A DNA stretch of 64,000 nucleotides from the NCBI GenBank assembly GCA_050305935.1, contig JBNLGG010000015.1, positions 9,102 through 73,101 of the forward strand, read 5' to 3'. Positions 42,705 through 52,666 of the stretch are shown here, piece by piece. Both the position numbers and the translations under genes were made by a program. Source of the stretch: CAJXNP01 sp050305935. Its GTDB lineage: Bacteria; Bacteroidota; Bacteroidia; Cytophagales; Cyclobacteriaceae. The number at the start of each line of letters is the position of its first letter. The stretch's first letter is position 1. Below the pieces are notes generated by a model. The model was not told where the DNA came from and did not search any database. It was given only the letters and a program-made list of their open reading frames with translations.

Positions 42705-44009
42705 TTAAGAATTTAGGTACTCCCCCAGTGATGCCTTAATATTGGTAAAGGTTTGTTCCAATATTTGTTCATCCTCTTCCAGAAGAGTCACACGAAAACC
42801 CATCAGGTCAGAACAGAAAGATGATATCGGAACAACGCAAATTCCCTTCGCGCCTAATAGATAATAAACGAACCTTCTGTCATTTGGCATGTCTGGTACA
42901 TTTACCCAGCCTTCCACCAGTTTGGCGATGTCTGGATTTTCGATTTTCAATCGTTGACCTTCTTTTAAATAGCCTTCCCTGAAAACAATGGTATTGTAAA
43001 AAGCTCCTTGTGTTTCATTGAAATAAATGCCTTTTACATCACCTAATATTTGTGAGATCTTTTTGCTTCGCTGGCCGATTTTTTCATTGTTGGCAGCCAG
43101 GTGGCCGGGATATCGCTGATCACCAAAAATCCTTGGAATTGCTAATTGAGGAAGCTTGGTAGAGCTTACTTCCAGCATCTTGGCGTTTTCCAGCGTGGTG
43201 CAAAGTTTATTGAATTCAGAATCTTTTTCGCGGTTATAAAATTTCGCCCATCCGCACCGAGATCCAGGCCAGGGCACTTCCTTCGAGAGGCCTTTCAAAG
43301 ATATTCCCGGCACATCCCCAATATATTCAGGAAGTGAGTATGCTTTTACTCCATTGTAAGTCACGTTGATATAAATTTCATCCGTGATGATAAACAGGTT
43401 GAATTCTTTAGCTATTTCTACGAACTGCTTTAGTATATCCAATGGATATACCCTTCCGGTCGGGTTATCGGGATTGATGATCAGGATGCCAACGATATTC
43501 GGATTATACTTTATTTTATTATAAAGGTCGTCCATATCAGGGTACCAGTTGTTTGCCGGATCAAGCTTGTAGGTGATAGGGTGATCATTGGCATGGGCAG
43601 CTTCACCGGATGAGTGAGTAGAGTAAGCAGGTGAAGGCCCAATGACACGGGCTGTCGGCAGCAAAAACTGGTAGATTTTCCCAATCGCATCTCCCAGGCC
43701 ATTAAAGAAAAGGATGTCATCTGGTTTAATTTGCACCCCTCCAAGCAAATTGCTCTTGTCGGCAAGGAACTTTCTCGTTGCCAGCACTCCCTTGGAATGG
43801 CAATACGAATAGGTTTCGTTTTCCATTGCCAGTTGGCTGACGGTTTCCTTGATCCAGTCGGGCACCTGGGCATGTTTTTGCACCGGATCACCAATGTTCT
43901 CCCACACAATCTCCTGCCCCAGGGCACTCACCTGTTCGGCTTTTTTTACAATAGCCCTGATTTCATAACTAAGTTCGTCAGCTCCTGCACCGAGCAATCT
44001 GCGTCTCAT
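42705..44009 (-). CDS. Class I/II pyridoxal-phosphate aminotransferase
   Basis: A 434-residue fold-type I aminotransferase. It has the family's NPDNPTGRVYPLDILKQ, the substrate-binding ITDEIYINVTYNG, and the PLP lysine in SLKGLSKEVPWPGSRCGW. The sequence around KEVPWPGSRCGWAKFYN resembles alanine/valine-type (AlaA-like) transaminases of Bacteroidota, but the substrate is not certain. A promoter element is at 44052 and the gene is divergent from the TonB receptor gene. Confidence 0.88.
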   Translation of the reverse strand: MRRRLLGAGADELSYEIRAIVKKAEQVSALGQEIVWENIGDPVQKHAQVPDWIKETVSQLAMENETYSYCHSKGVLATRKFLADKSNLLGGVQIKPDDILFFNGLGDAIGKIYQFLLPTARVIGPSPAYSTHSSGEAAHANDHPITYKLDPANNWYPDMDDLYNKIKYNPNIVGILIINPDNPTGRVYPLDILKQFVEIAKEFNLFIITDEIYINVTYNGVKAYSLPEYIGDVPGISLKGLSKEVPWPGSRCGWAKFYNREKDSEFNKLCTTLENAKMLEVSSTKLPQLAIPRIFGDQRYPGHLAANNEKIGQRSKKISQILGDVKGIYFNETQGAFYNTIVFREGYLKEGQRLKIENPDIAKLVEGWVNVPDMPNDRRFVYYLLGAKGICVVPISSFCSDLMGFRVTLLEEDEQILEQTFTNIKASLGEYLNS

Positions 44010-44051
44010 TACAATTTATATTTAATAATCACCATTTTTGTAAAACAGCGG

Positions 44052-44059
44052 CAAAGTTA
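44052..44059 (-). promoter_or_regulatory. -7 promoter element for the aminotransferase
   Basis: On the minus strand TAACTTTG, a full TAnnTTTG match, 43 bp before the start at 44009. No TTG at the -33 position. Confidence 0.4.
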
Positions 44060-44127
44060 CATTTATTTCCAGTATTGTTGCAGTGCAATTAAATCTCATT
44101 TAAAAGAATTGATTACACCTATTTGCT

Positions 44128-46392
44128 GTGATGGTATTCAGGATTTTCTTTTCAATTTTGTTTTGTTTCTCTCTTTCGGCGGCCCTTGCCCAGGTCACCC
44201 TTTCCATCTACAATTCGCAAAATCACGAGCCCCTTGCAAGCGCTACTGTTATTAAAAATTCAGGGCAGGGGCATTTTGTTTCTGATTCCTTGGGGAGTGT
44301 GAACATCACCTCCGGATCCGGTGTGTATGAGATCAGGCATATTGGTTTTTTGGCTAAGAGAATTAGGATCGAATCTTCGAAAAGTCATGTGGAGGCATTT
44401 ATGGAACCTGACTTTATGGTGCTGGAATCAGTAGAGATAAAAGGCTTTGAAAATGATCAATCCATCCTGTCGGTTGCGGGTGGCTTTAGTCTGGTAAATC
44501 AATCCACCATAAAAAGATTTAACAATGAATCGCTGGTACGGGCCATTAATACGACACCTGGTGTGAGAATGGAAGAGCGATCGCCTAGCAGTTATAGGTT
44601 AAGTATCCGGGGAAGCCTGCTCCGGGCGCCATTTGGGGTGCGGAATGTAAAAGTGTATTGGAATGAGATTCCCTATACCGATCCGACCGGTAACAGCTAT
44701 CTGTATTTCATTGACAATCAAAATGTGGATCGCATTGAAATTGTCAAAGGACCTGCCGGGAGTGCGTTTGGAGCTGGTATGGGAGGGGTTATGACTATGT
44801 CTTCTGGCGTTAGAAATAAAAAGGGCTTACAGGGGAATGTTGGATATTCAATGGGTTCATTTGGGTATCACAAAATATTTGCAGGAATATCATATGGGGA
44901 TGAAACTTCAAATACCCGGGTGAAGTTTGCTAAACAAAAGTACGATGGATACAGGAAGCACACCCAATCTGATCGAAATGTATTGCAGCTTCAGCACAAA
45001 ATCGACTACAGCGAAAAGGCGAGCCTGGACATCCACGTGTTGTACTCCGACCTGTTTTACGAACTCCCCGGGGGACTGACAAACGAGCAATACCGGGAGG
45101 ATCCCCGGCAGGCGAGGAAAGTATCCGTTGATCAAGATGCTTACGTAGACCATCAGAATTTTCTACTTGGAATCAGCCACCAGATCAATTGGAACAAAAA
45201 AACCGGTAATACTACAGTGATGTATGTTTCCAATGGTGACAAAGAAAACCCCTTTATTACCAACTTTGAATATGAAAGACTTAGCGGAATAGGCGGGAGA
45301 ACAAAGTTTTATCACTTTGGAAAGCTATGGAACAACGAACTGCAAATAGTTGGTGGCGGCGAGTTTCAGTACGGAAATTTTCATGCTAATAACCATGACA
45401 ACAATGCCGGATATTCGGGCGCACTCCGTTTTGAAGATGAGTCGAGGATTTACCAGGGATTTGTATTTGCACAGGCAGACTATTCTTCCGCATCACAATG
45501 GATAGTCACCTTGGGAGGTAGTTTGAATTTTTTAAGTTATCATATTGACAGGCTCAAGGAAGTAGCGACGGACAGTTCCTATCGGTTTGACCGGAATTTC
45601 CAGCCGGTTTTTTCGCCGCGGATAAGCCTGTTAAAAAAAATTAATGAACGAATCACTCTGCATGGAAGTGTAAGTGCCGGTTTTTCGTCCCCCACGCAGG
45701 AGGAAATCAGGACCAGCGATGGGAGTATTAATGAAAATCTTGAGCCAGAAACAGGAATAAATTATGAAATTGGTGTGAGGGGAAATTCACCAGACGACCG
45801 ATGGATTTATGATATCACTGCGTTTTTTATGGCACAAAAAAATACGATTGTCAGCAGGATTGAGGCCGGTGGGAATTCCCGCTTTAAAAACGCCGGTAAT
45901 ACCTCCCAAAAGGGCATTGAGTTATTAGTTGGCTATAATATTATCAATAAACCAGGGGGTGCCATCGACCAGTTGGAGGTGAAACTGGCCTACACCTTCC
46001 ACGATTTTGTTTTCAAAAATTATATAAAAGAGGCGGGCGGCGAAAATGTGGATTATTCCGGAAATGCCCTAACAGGTACCGCGCCGCACATTGTCAACCT
46101 GAATGTTTTGCTTGGCTTCGGCAAAGGGTTTTACCTGAACGCCAATTACAATTACACAGACGGGATACCACTAAATGACGCCAACACGGTTTTTTCTGAT
46201 TCCTACCATCTTGTGAATGTCAAGCTTGGTTGGGAAAGAGCCGGGAAAACGGGGGTTAACCTACATGTGGGAACCGACAATTTGCTCAATGAACGTTATA
46301 GCCTGGGCAATGATTTGAATGCGTTTGGTGGACGGTATTATGAACCCTCACCGATCAGAAATTACTATGTTGGAATTGAAATTGATTTTTAA
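44128..46392 (+). CDS. TonB-dependent outer-membrane receptor
   Basis: A 754-residue receptor: signal peptide (AALAQ cleavage), an N-terminal carboxypeptidase-regulatory-like beta domain (about 22-105), a plug domain (about 110-230: LVRAINTTPGVRMEERSPSSYRLSIRG and VDRIEIVKGPAGSAFGAGMGG in pieces) and a 22-strand barrel ending in the outer-membrane signal VGIEIDF. It takes up a siderophore, vitamin or similar ligand, unknown here. The nitroreductase gene begins 10 bp after its stop and may be cotranscribed, which hints at iron or ligand reduction, but only weakly. Confidence 0.93.
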   Translation: MMVFRIFFSILFCFSLSAALAQVTLSIYNSQNHEPLASATVIKNSGQGHFVSDSLGSVNITSGSGVYEIRHIGFLAKRIRIESSKSHVEAFMEPDFMVLESVEIKGFENDQSILSVAGGFSLVNQSTIKRFNNESLVRAINTTPGVRMEERSPSSYRLSIRGSLLRAPFGVRNVKVYWNEIPYTDPTGNSYLYFIDNQNVDRIEIVKGPAGSAFGAGMGGVMTMSSGVRNKKGLQGNVGYSMGSFGYHKIFAGISYGDETSNTRVKFAKQKYDGYRKHTQSDRNVLQLQHKIDYSEKASLDIHVLYSDLFYELPGGLTNEQYREDPRQARKVSVDQDAYVDHQNFLLGISHQINWNKKTGNTTVMYVSNGDKENPFITNFEYERLSGIGGRTKFYHFGKLWNNELQIVGGGEFQYGNFHANNHDNNAGYSGALRFEDESRIYQGFVFAQADYSSASQWIVTLGGSLNFLSYHIDRLKEVATDSSYRFDRNFQPVFSPRISLLKKINERITLHGSVSAGFSSPTQEEIRTSDGSINENLEPETGINYEIGVRGNSPDDRWIYDITAFFMAQKNTIVSRIEAGGNSRFKNAGNTSQKGIELLVGYNIINKPGGAIDQLEVKLAYTFHDFVFKNYIKEAGGENVDYSGNALTGTAPHIVNLNVLLGFGKGFYLNANYNYTDGIPLNDANTVFSDSYHLVNVKLGWERAGKTGVNLHVGTDNLLNERYSLGNDLNAFGGRYYEPSPIRNYYVGIEIDF

Positions 46393-46402
46393 AAGACTGG
46401 AT

Positions 46403-46990
46403 ATGAACTTTAATGTAAATGAATTTAACAAACTGGTTAGAACAAGAAGGTCGATATTTCCCACCGACTATTCAGGTGAAAGAGTAGACGATAGCATTGT
46501 GAGTCAAATGCTGGAAAATGCCAATTGGGCGCCAAATCATCGATTAACGGAACCCTGGCGATTTACTGTTTACACAGACGATGGATTGAAAAAACTGGGT
46601 GAGATCCAGGCAAAAGTATATAAGGAAGTCACCGAAGTCGATGGAACGTTTTCAGAAAAAAAGTATCACAATCTCCTAAACAAACCAGCAAGTGCTTCCC
46701 ATGTCATTGTGGTGGGGATGAAAAGAGATCCGCAGTTTTCCGTGCCCGAAGTCGAGGAGGTGTGTGCTGTAGCTTGTGCGGTTCAAAATATGTACCTGAC
46801 TGCTGCTGCATATGAAATTGGCTGTTATTGGGGAACAGGGGGAATCACCTACTTTGAGGAGTCAAAAGAACATTTTGGTTTGGGGAAAGAAGATAAATTG
46901 CTGGGCTTTTTTTATGTGGGTATCCCAAATAAGTGGCCAATCTCTACGAAAAGAGGGGAGATAGAAGACAAAGTGAGGTGGGTAATGTGA
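46403..46990 (+). CDS. Nitroreductase-family protein
   Basis: A 195-residue FMN-dependent reductase with RTRRSIFPTDYSGERVDDSIV near the start (the FMN-binding Arg pair), ANWAPNHRLTEPWRFTVY (FMN/phosphate site) and GGITYFEESKEHFGLGKEDKLLGFFYVGIP near the C-terminus, typical of the YdjA group. The ATG at 46403 is chosen because the family begins with NEFxKLVRTRRS. The frame itself opens inside the receptor gene at 46319. The substrate is unknown. Confidence 0.88.
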   Translation: MNFNVNEFNKLVRTRRSIFPTDYSGERVDDSIVSQMLENANWAPNHRLTEPWRFTVYTDDGLKKLGEIQAKVYKEVTEVDGTFSEKKYHNLLNKPASASHVIVVGMKRDPQFSVPEVEEVCAVACAVQNMYLTAAAYEIGCYWGTGGITYFEESKEHFGLGKEDKLLGFFYVGIPNKWPISTKRGEIEDKVRWVM

Positions 46991-47480
46991 ATTAATTGGG
47001 TTGCTTAGCGCACTGCGGCGGGTGTGAATACCGGAAATAGGAAATTAAACTTCTATTTTTTAAAACGGTGTTATAATAGTAAATGATTGTAGGGGGTGAA
47101 TATTATGTTTTTTGAATAATGGAGTTGATTTGATCTTTTTTCACATGTTTTCCTTGTGTTAATTGTCTATGATTATTTCCACAAATGTGGAATCCCAATA
47201 ATCTGTTCCTTACCTTTAGTGCCCCTTTGAAAAGATGTAAGACTTCGTCTTAAAATTTTCACTTTTTAAAGTTTTAATTCATGACATTTGCTGTAAGTGA
47301 TTGAAAATCAATATTTAAAATTATTATTTATTGGTGTGTATTTGTCTTTAAGTAATATGGTATTATGTACCATAAGCAAATAAGTTAACTTCTTTTATTT
47401 AATAGGATCATTTAATTTAAGCCCTTGAAACACAACATAAAAAGGGACGACACCTTTTTATTAACTAAATCAATTCTAAT
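46991..47480. other. 490-bp AT-rich gap with inverted repeats
   Basis: No gene is visible. Two small palindromes are present: TTCCACA-AA-TGTGGAA (47177-47192) and TATGGTA-TTATG-TACCATA (47356-47374). A short TAAGAC-TTC-GTCTTA hairpin lies near 47240. They may regulate the transglutaminase gene that starts at 47481, which has a long untranslated lead. Confidence 0.4.
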
Positions 47481-48584
47481 TTGCTGACAACCTTTAAATT
47501 TTTTGGATTTTTAGCGGGATTTTTAGTTGTAAGCCTGCTGGGCCGAGCACAGATGAGTGCTCGGCAACCTTCCTATCCATTAAAATCTTCTGGGAGTAGC
47601 GTAGAATCGACCTTTTCTTCAAATACTGAAAACCTTTTTAACGAAGTCGGCATTTACCCGCTTGATGCTTCAGAACTTGAATTTAACAACATCCTTGAAT
47701 TAAGTGCAGCACTTAGTCCGGCAGGCTACTCAGACCTTGATAAGGTGAGAAGTATCTATTTCTGGATTGCCAAAAATATCACTTATGATGACAAAGGCCT
47801 GGAGGGCAACACGCTGCCCAGCCAGAGCGCAGAGGCAATCTTCGCTAATAAAAGAGGCGTTTGTGAAGGATTTTCAAACTTGTTTAGCGAGTTGTGCCTT
47901 TCTGCCGGAATAGAGGCCCGGATCATAACAGGCTATGCGCTGGATGAGCATGCAGACCGTTTTCAGATATTGGCTTATCCGAATCATGCCTGGAATGCCG
48001 TAAAGATCGATGGGCAGTGGAGACTGCTTGATGTTACCTGGGCTTGCTTTAATCGAAATCAAAACCCGGCGGCAACTAACGACGAAGAAAAGATCAGGTA
48101 TAAGTTAGAATCCAATTTCCTTGTTTCGCCGGAAAAATTTGTCAGGAATCATCTTCCCGAGGATCCATTTTGGCAGTTGATCGCGACACCTGTTCAGTTT
48201 GATGACTTTATGGACGGTAATATTGAGCTCTTAACAAGCGATGTTTCAATTGATGTGAATGAGCGGATTAGCCAATTTGAAGCGCTGGATTCACTGGATC
48301 AGGAGATTGCGTTTTGTCAGCGAATGGTTGAAAATGATTGGAATAAAGTAAAAGAATATCGACTGGGGATAGCCTACTACTATAAAGCGCAGCAGCTTTA
48401 CAGGAAATTGGGACAACTACAAGGTAGGCCGCGCGAAAGAATGCTCGAGTCCATTGACAAATATTATGAAAAGAGCCTCATAGAACTGGAAAAACTCACC
48501 CCGTCTGATTTTGGTTTCGACTACGGCAAAGAATTAATTTCAACGATTACCTATCGAAAGGAATTATTTTCATTGAATAATTAA
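47481..48584 (+). CDS. Secreted transglutaminase-like (KY-type) protein
   Basis: A 367-residue protein with a signal peptide (hydrophobic stretch ending LGRAQMSA) and a transglutaminase-like domain (about 75-195). The Cys-His-Asp triad is in NKRGVCEGFSNLF (Cys), YPNHAWNAVKIDGQWRLLDVTW (His and Asp). The VRSIYFWIAKNITYD start of the domain matches the kyphoscoliosis-peptidase-like subgroup. A helical C-terminal part follows. It may cleave or cross-link periplasmic proteins; the substrate is unknown. The start is TTG, since no ATG precedes the signal peptide. Confidence 0.82.
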   Translation: MLTTFKFFGFLAGFLVVSLLGRAQMSARQPSYPLKSSGSSVESTFSSNTENLFNEVGIYPLDASELEFNNILELSAALSPAGYSDLDKVRSIYFWIAKNITYDDKGLEGNTLPSQSAEAIFANKRGVCEGFSNLFSELCLSAGIEARIITGYALDEHADRFQILAYPNHAWNAVKIDGQWRLLDVTWACFNRNQNPAATNDEEKIRYKLESNFLVSPEKFVRNHLPEDPFWQLIATPVQFDDFMDGNIELLTSDVSIDVNERISQFEALDSLDQEIAFCQRMVENDWNKVKEYRLGIAYYYKAQQLYRKLGQLQGRPRERMLESIDKYYEKSLIELEKLTPSDFGFDYGKELISTITYRKELFSLNN

Positions 48585-48653
48585 AAGTACTCCCCTTTCT
48601 CCTTTATTTTGCATAGCGAAAAGGTAATTCCTTAATTTATCTACACCTTTTTT

Positions 48654-48661
48654 TAGATTTG
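48654..48661 (+). promoter_or_regulatory. -7 promoter element for recJ
   Basis: TAGATTTG, full match, 23 bp before the recJ ATG. At 19 bp upstream there is TTA (48632-48634), one base off TTG. Confidence 0.5.
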
Positions 48662-48684
48662 TTCCTTTCAACTGTTAGCCAAAT

Positions 48685-50391
48685 ATGACAAAAAGATGGA
48701 TTTTCCCGGAAGAACAGCAAGAAGAGATCGTACAGAGGCTATCGGAAGCTATCAATACCAATCCGGTAATATCCAAGATTTTAACTAACCGAGGAATTAC
48801 CACCTTTGCGGAAGCAGAGGCTTTTTTTAATCCCGACCTCTCTAATCTTTATGATCCTTTTTTATTAAAAGATATGAAAAAGGCCATCGAGCGGATTAAT
48901 GAAGCTATCAGGGCAAACGAGAAAATACTTATCTACGGCGACTACGATGTGGATGGGACCACGGCAGTAACCCTGGTATACGGTTTTTTGAAGCATTTTC
49001 ATGCAAATATCAGTTACTACATTCCTGACCGGTATAAGGAAGGTTATGGAGTATCCAGAGAAGGGATTATATATGCCAGTGAAAATGGGTTTTCGTTGAT
49101 CATTACGCTAGACTGCGGGATCAAGGCGAAAGACATGGTGGATTTTGCCGCTGAGAGCAATATTGATGTCATCGTATGTGACCATCATTTGCCGGGAGAT
49201 GAAGTGCCAAAGGCTTTTGCCATCATAGATCCCAAGCAAAAGAATTGTAATTACCCTTTTAAGGAATTGTCTGGGTGTGGCCTTGGTTTTAAGCTGATCC
49301 AGGCCTATTGCATTGACAATCACTATGACCCTGATTTTCTATTCGAATACCTGGATTTGGTGGCAATAAGCATCGCTTCAGATATTGTACCGATTGTAGG
49401 AGAAAACAGGATACTTGCTTTTCATGGCGTAAAAATATTGAACGATCATCCTCGTCCCGGAATTGAGGCTATCATCAGGCAATCAGGTCTTAGGGATGGT
49501 ATCAATGTGTCGAATATTGTTTTTTCAATAGGCCCGAGAATCAATGCTTCCGGTAGAATGGAACATGCCGGTAAAGCGGTGGAATTATTGCTTTCGGAAA
49601 ATGTGGACGATGCGGCGGATATTGCCGAAAATCTGGATACACAGAATATGAAACGGCGGAATTTCGACTTAGAGATTACCACCGAAGCAATGACGATGAT
49701 AGAAAATGATGCGGCTTTGAGAAACGCAAAATCTACGGTTCTTTTTAAGAATGATTGGCACAAGGGTGTAATTGGCATAGTGGCGTCAAGATGTTTGGAT
49801 AAATATTACCGCCCAACCATCATTCTTACTGAATCAAATGGAAAAGCGACAGGTTCTGCCCGGTCAGTCAATGGCTTTGACGTGTACGAGGCAATATCTA
49901 AGTGCTCTGACCTGTTGGATCAATATGGTGGACACATGTATGCAGCGGGACTGACCATGGAGATTGAAAAGGTAGATGAGTTTACGAGACGTTTTGAGGA
50001 GGTGGTATCTGAAACAATCTTAGAAGAACAATTGATACCTCAAATTGAGATAGATGCGGAAATAGAACTATCTCAGATCAATCAAAAACTTTACACTATA
50101 TTGGCACGCATGGAGCCTTTTGGTCCCGGAAATATGCAGCCGGTGTTTGTGACACATGGTTTGAAGATTGCCGGATTTGCGAGGGTGCTGAAAGAGCAGC
50201 ATTTAAAATTCCATGTGCAGCAAGGTGATGACGATTCTGTCAAGTACGATGCGATAGCGTTTGGGATGGGCAAGTACAGTGACCTGGTAGGTAGCGGTAT
50301 GAAATTTAGCATGGCTTATTATATTGAAGAAAATAATTTTATGGGTAACACATCACTACAGTTGAGAGTGAAGGATATTAAGTTTGATTAA
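48685..50391 (+). CDS. recJ: Single-stranded-DNA-specific exonuclease RecJ
   Basis: 5'-3' exonuclease for recombination and mismatch repair. The 568 residues have the DHH domain motifs GDYDVDGTTAVTLVYG (motif I), DCGIKAKDMVDFA, the DHH motif in VCDHHLPGDEVP, and the DHHA1 domain with GSARSVNGFDVYEAI and GGHMYAAGLTME. Length is normal. It is followed directly by the ABC ATPase gene (1 bp), which is probably cotranscribed. Confidence 0.95.
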   Translation: MTKRWIFPEEQQEEIVQRLSEAINTNPVISKILTNRGITTFAEAEAFFNPDLSNLYDPFLLKDMKKAIERINEAIRANEKILIYGDYDVDGTTAVTLVYGFLKHFHANISYYIPDRYKEGYGVSREGIIYASENGFSLIITLDCGIKAKDMVDFAAESNIDVIVCDHHLPGDEVPKAFAIIDPKQKNCNYPFKELSGCGLGFKLIQAYCIDNHYDPDFLFEYLDLVAISIASDIVPIVGENRILAFHGVKILNDHPRPGIEAIIRQSGLRDGINVSNIVFSIGPRINASGRMEHAGKAVELLLSENVDDAADIAENLDTQNMKRRNFDLEITTEAMTMIENDAALRNAKSTVLFKNDWHKGVIGIVASRCLDKYYRPTIILTESNGKATGSARSVNGFDVYEAISKCSDLLDQYGGHMYAAGLTMEIEKVDEFTRRFEEVVSETILEEQLIPQIEIDAEIELSQINQKLYTILARMEPFGPGNMQPVFVTHGLKIAGFARVLKEQHLKFHVQQGDDDSVKYDAIAFGMGKYSDLVGSGMKFSMAYYIEENNFMGNTSLQLRVKDIKFD

Positions 50392-50392
50392 A

Positions 50393-51124
50393 ATGGTTTT
50401 ACGTGCTGAAGATTTAGTAAAAGTTTATAAAAAAAGGACAGTCGTAAATCATGTCTCTGTGAAAGTGGAACAGGGGGAAATTGTTGGCTTACTTGGGCCG
50501 AACGGTGCTGGCAAGACGACTTCTTTTTATATGATAGTAGGGCTGATTTCACCCAACGACGGAAAAATTTATCTTGACAAAAAAGATATTACCAAACAGC
50601 CCATGTACCGGAGAGCAAGAATGGGAATCGGCTATCTCGCCCAGGAAGCGTCGGTTTTTCGAAAGCTGACGGTCGAGGAAAACTTAATGGCCGTCCTTGA
50701 ATTATCAAAGCTTTCTAAAGCGGATCAAAAAAGGAAGATGGAATCTCTTTTGGAGGAATTCAGTCTGGGTCATGTGCGGAAAAATTTGGGGATGGTGCTC
50801 AGTGGAGGCGAGAGGAGAAGGACGGAAATTGCCCGGGCGCTTGCAGTTGACCCGAAGTTTGTTTTATTGGATGAGCCCTTTGCTGGCGTTGACCCAATAG
50901 CTGTGGAGGAAATTCAGACCATAGTGGCGCAATTAAAAAACAAGAACATTGGGATTTTGATCACAGATCACAACGTAAACGAAACGCTTTCCATCACCGA
51001 CCGCGCCTACCTGATGGTAGAGGGAAAACTCTTTAAATCAGGAACAGCGGAAGAACTCGCCAGCGACGAACAGGTGCGAAGGGTATACCTTGGAAAAAGT
51101 TTTGAATTAAAGAGGAAAATTTAG
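50393..51124 (+). CDS. lptB: LPS export ABC transporter ATPase LptB
   Basis: ATPase that powers transport of lipopolysaccharide to the outer membrane through LptB2FG. The 243 residues have Walker A GPNGAGKTT, signature LSGGERRRTEIARAL, Walker B FVLLDEPFAGVDP and the LptB-like DHNVNETLSITDRAYLM. The long match in the GLLGPNGAGKTTSFYMIVGL region identifies LptB rather than another ABC ATPase. The ATG at 50393 lies 1 bp after recJ; a TTG at 50384 is a less likely start. Cotranscribed with recJ and GH3. Confidence 0.92.
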   Translation: MVLRAEDLVKVYKKRTVVNHVSVKVEQGEIVGLLGPNGAGKTTSFYMIVGLISPNDGKIYLDKKDITKQPMYRRARMGIGYLAQEASVFRKLTVEENLMAVLELSKLSKADQKRKMESLLEEFSLGHVRKNLGMVLSGGERRRTEIARALAVDPKFVLLDEPFAGVDPIAVEEIQTIVAQLKNKNIGILITDHNVNETLSITDRAYLMVEGKLFKSGTAEELASDEQVRRVYLGKSFELKRKI

Positions 51125-51130
51125 GAATTC

Positions 51131-52666
51131 ATGAGCATCATCAATACCATTTTTACCTGGGTAATGAAGAAGAGGATTCACGACATTGAATTGTTCATGA
51201 AATACCCCCTGGAAGTGCAGGAAGAACTGTTGCGCGGGCTGGTAGGCGAGGCTCAAAACACCGAATTCGGAAAGGAGTTTGATTTTAAAAACATCAGGAA
51301 CAGTGGGGATTTCAAGAAAAAAGTACCGCTGTTCACTTATGAAAAATTATTTCCCTACATAGATCGACTACTAAAAGGAGAACAAAATATCCTCTGGCCA
51401 AACACCATCAAATGGTTTGCAAAATCCTCCGGAACCACTAATGATCGCAGCAAGTTCATCCCCGTATCAGAGGAAGCATTGGAAGATTGTCACTTCAAGG
51501 GGGGGAAGGATATGCTGTCAATTTATGTGAACAACCATCCGGACACACAGATGTTTACCGGGAAGGGGTTAGCCATCGGAGGGAGCCAACAAATCAATAA
51601 ATTTGACACCACGTCAAACTCTTACTATGGGGACGTTTCAGCAGTCATTATGAAAAACCTCCCCTTCTGGGCACAGTTGATCAGGACACCGAAATTGGAA
51701 ATCGCCCTGATGAGCGAGTGGGAGGAAAAGATCGAAAAGATGGCCAAATCGACCATTGAAGAAAATGTGACCAATATCTCTGGCGTGCCTACCTGGACCA
51801 TTATACTTCTTAACCGCGTACTGGAAATCACAGGGAAGAAAAACCTGCGTGAAGTCTGGCCCAACCTGGAACTCTTTGTGCATGGTGCGGTGGCATTCGA
51901 CCCCTATGAACAAGTGTTTAATCAGCTTATCCCTTTTGACGACATGCATTACCTGGAGACTTATAATGCTTCAGAGGGATTTTTTGGTATCCAGGATCAA
52001 AGAAAATCCAAGGATTTATTGCTGATGCTTGACTATGGAATTTACTATGAGTTTATTCCGATGTCCGAATTGGAGAAGGATAATCACAAGACTCTCGACC
52101 TAAGTGAAGTTGAGCTCGATCAAAATTATGCTATGGTAATTTCCACGAATGCGGGGTTGTGGAGATATCTTATCGGTGATACAATCAGGTTTACTTCCTT
52201 AAGTCCCTATAGGATTAAAATTTCCGGCAGGACGAAACATTTCATCAATGCCTTTGGCGAAGAAGTGGTAGTCGAAAATGCTGATGCTGCGATAAGAGAG
52301 GCCTGTGAACAAACCGGAGCGATTATTGATAATTATACGGCTGCTCCCATTCATCTAAAAAAAGACGCAAAGGGAGGGCACGAATGGATCATAGAATTCC
52401 TGGAGCGGCCATCCGATAGTAAACTGTTTATTCAGGTTTTGGATGACACGCTAAGGAAAGTAAATTCTGATTATGATGCCAAGAGGTACAAGGACATAGC
52501 ACTTGATATGCCAAAGGTACATTTTGTAGAGAAGGGAACCTTCTATTTGTGGATGAAAAGCAGGGGTAAACTAGGTGGTCAGAATAAAGTCCCCCGTCTC
52601 TCAAATGACCGGAAATACATTGATGAAATTCTCAGTATGGTCGAAAAAGCAGAGAAGATCTTATGA
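51131..52666 (+). CDS. GH3-family protein
   Basis: A 511-residue adenylating enzyme of the GH3 superfamily, named after plant auxin-conjugating enzymes and common in Bacteroidota with unknown substrate. It carries the ATP-binding motif SSGTTNDRSKFIPVS, then ISTNAGLWRYLIGDTIRF and a C-terminal region KISGRTKHFINAFGEEVV. It probably joins an acyl group to an amino acid. It lies 6 bp after lptB and overlaps the convergent ccmF stop by 6 bp. Confidence 0.9.
   Translation: MSIINTIFTWVMKKRIHDIELFMKYPLEVQEELLRGLVGEAQNTEFGKEFDFKNIRNSGDFKKKVPLFTYEKLFPYIDRLLKGEQNILWPNTIKWFAKSSGTTNDRSKFIPVSEEALEDCHFKGGKDMLSIYVNNHPDTQMFTGKGLAIGGSQQINKFDTTSNSYYGDVSAVIMKNLPFWAQLIRTPKLEIALMSEWEEKIEKMAKSTIEENVTNISGVPTWTIILLNRVLEITGKKNLREVWPNLELFVHGAVAFDPYEQVFNQLIPFDDMHYLETYNASEGFFGIQDQRKSKDLLLMLDYGIYYEFIPMSELEKDNHKTLDLSEVELDQNYAMVISTNAGLWRYLIGDTIRFTSLSPYRIKISGRTKHFINAFGEEVVVENADAAIREACEQTGAIIDNYTAAPIHLKKDAKGGHEWIIEFLERPSDSKLFIQVLDDTLRKVNSDYDAKRYKDIALDMPKVHFVEKGTFYLWMKSRGKLGGQNKVPRLSNDRKYIDEILSMVEKAEKIL

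Noticed and set aside
50393..51124. Taking the ABC ATPase as the missing CcmA
   Set aside because: It has LptB-type signature motifs, is co-directional with recJ and not with the ccm operon, and lies outside that operon.
51131..52666. Plant-like gene by name (auxin-responsive GH3)
   Set aside because: GH3 proteins are common in Bacteroidota; the name comes from plants and does not show transfer from them.
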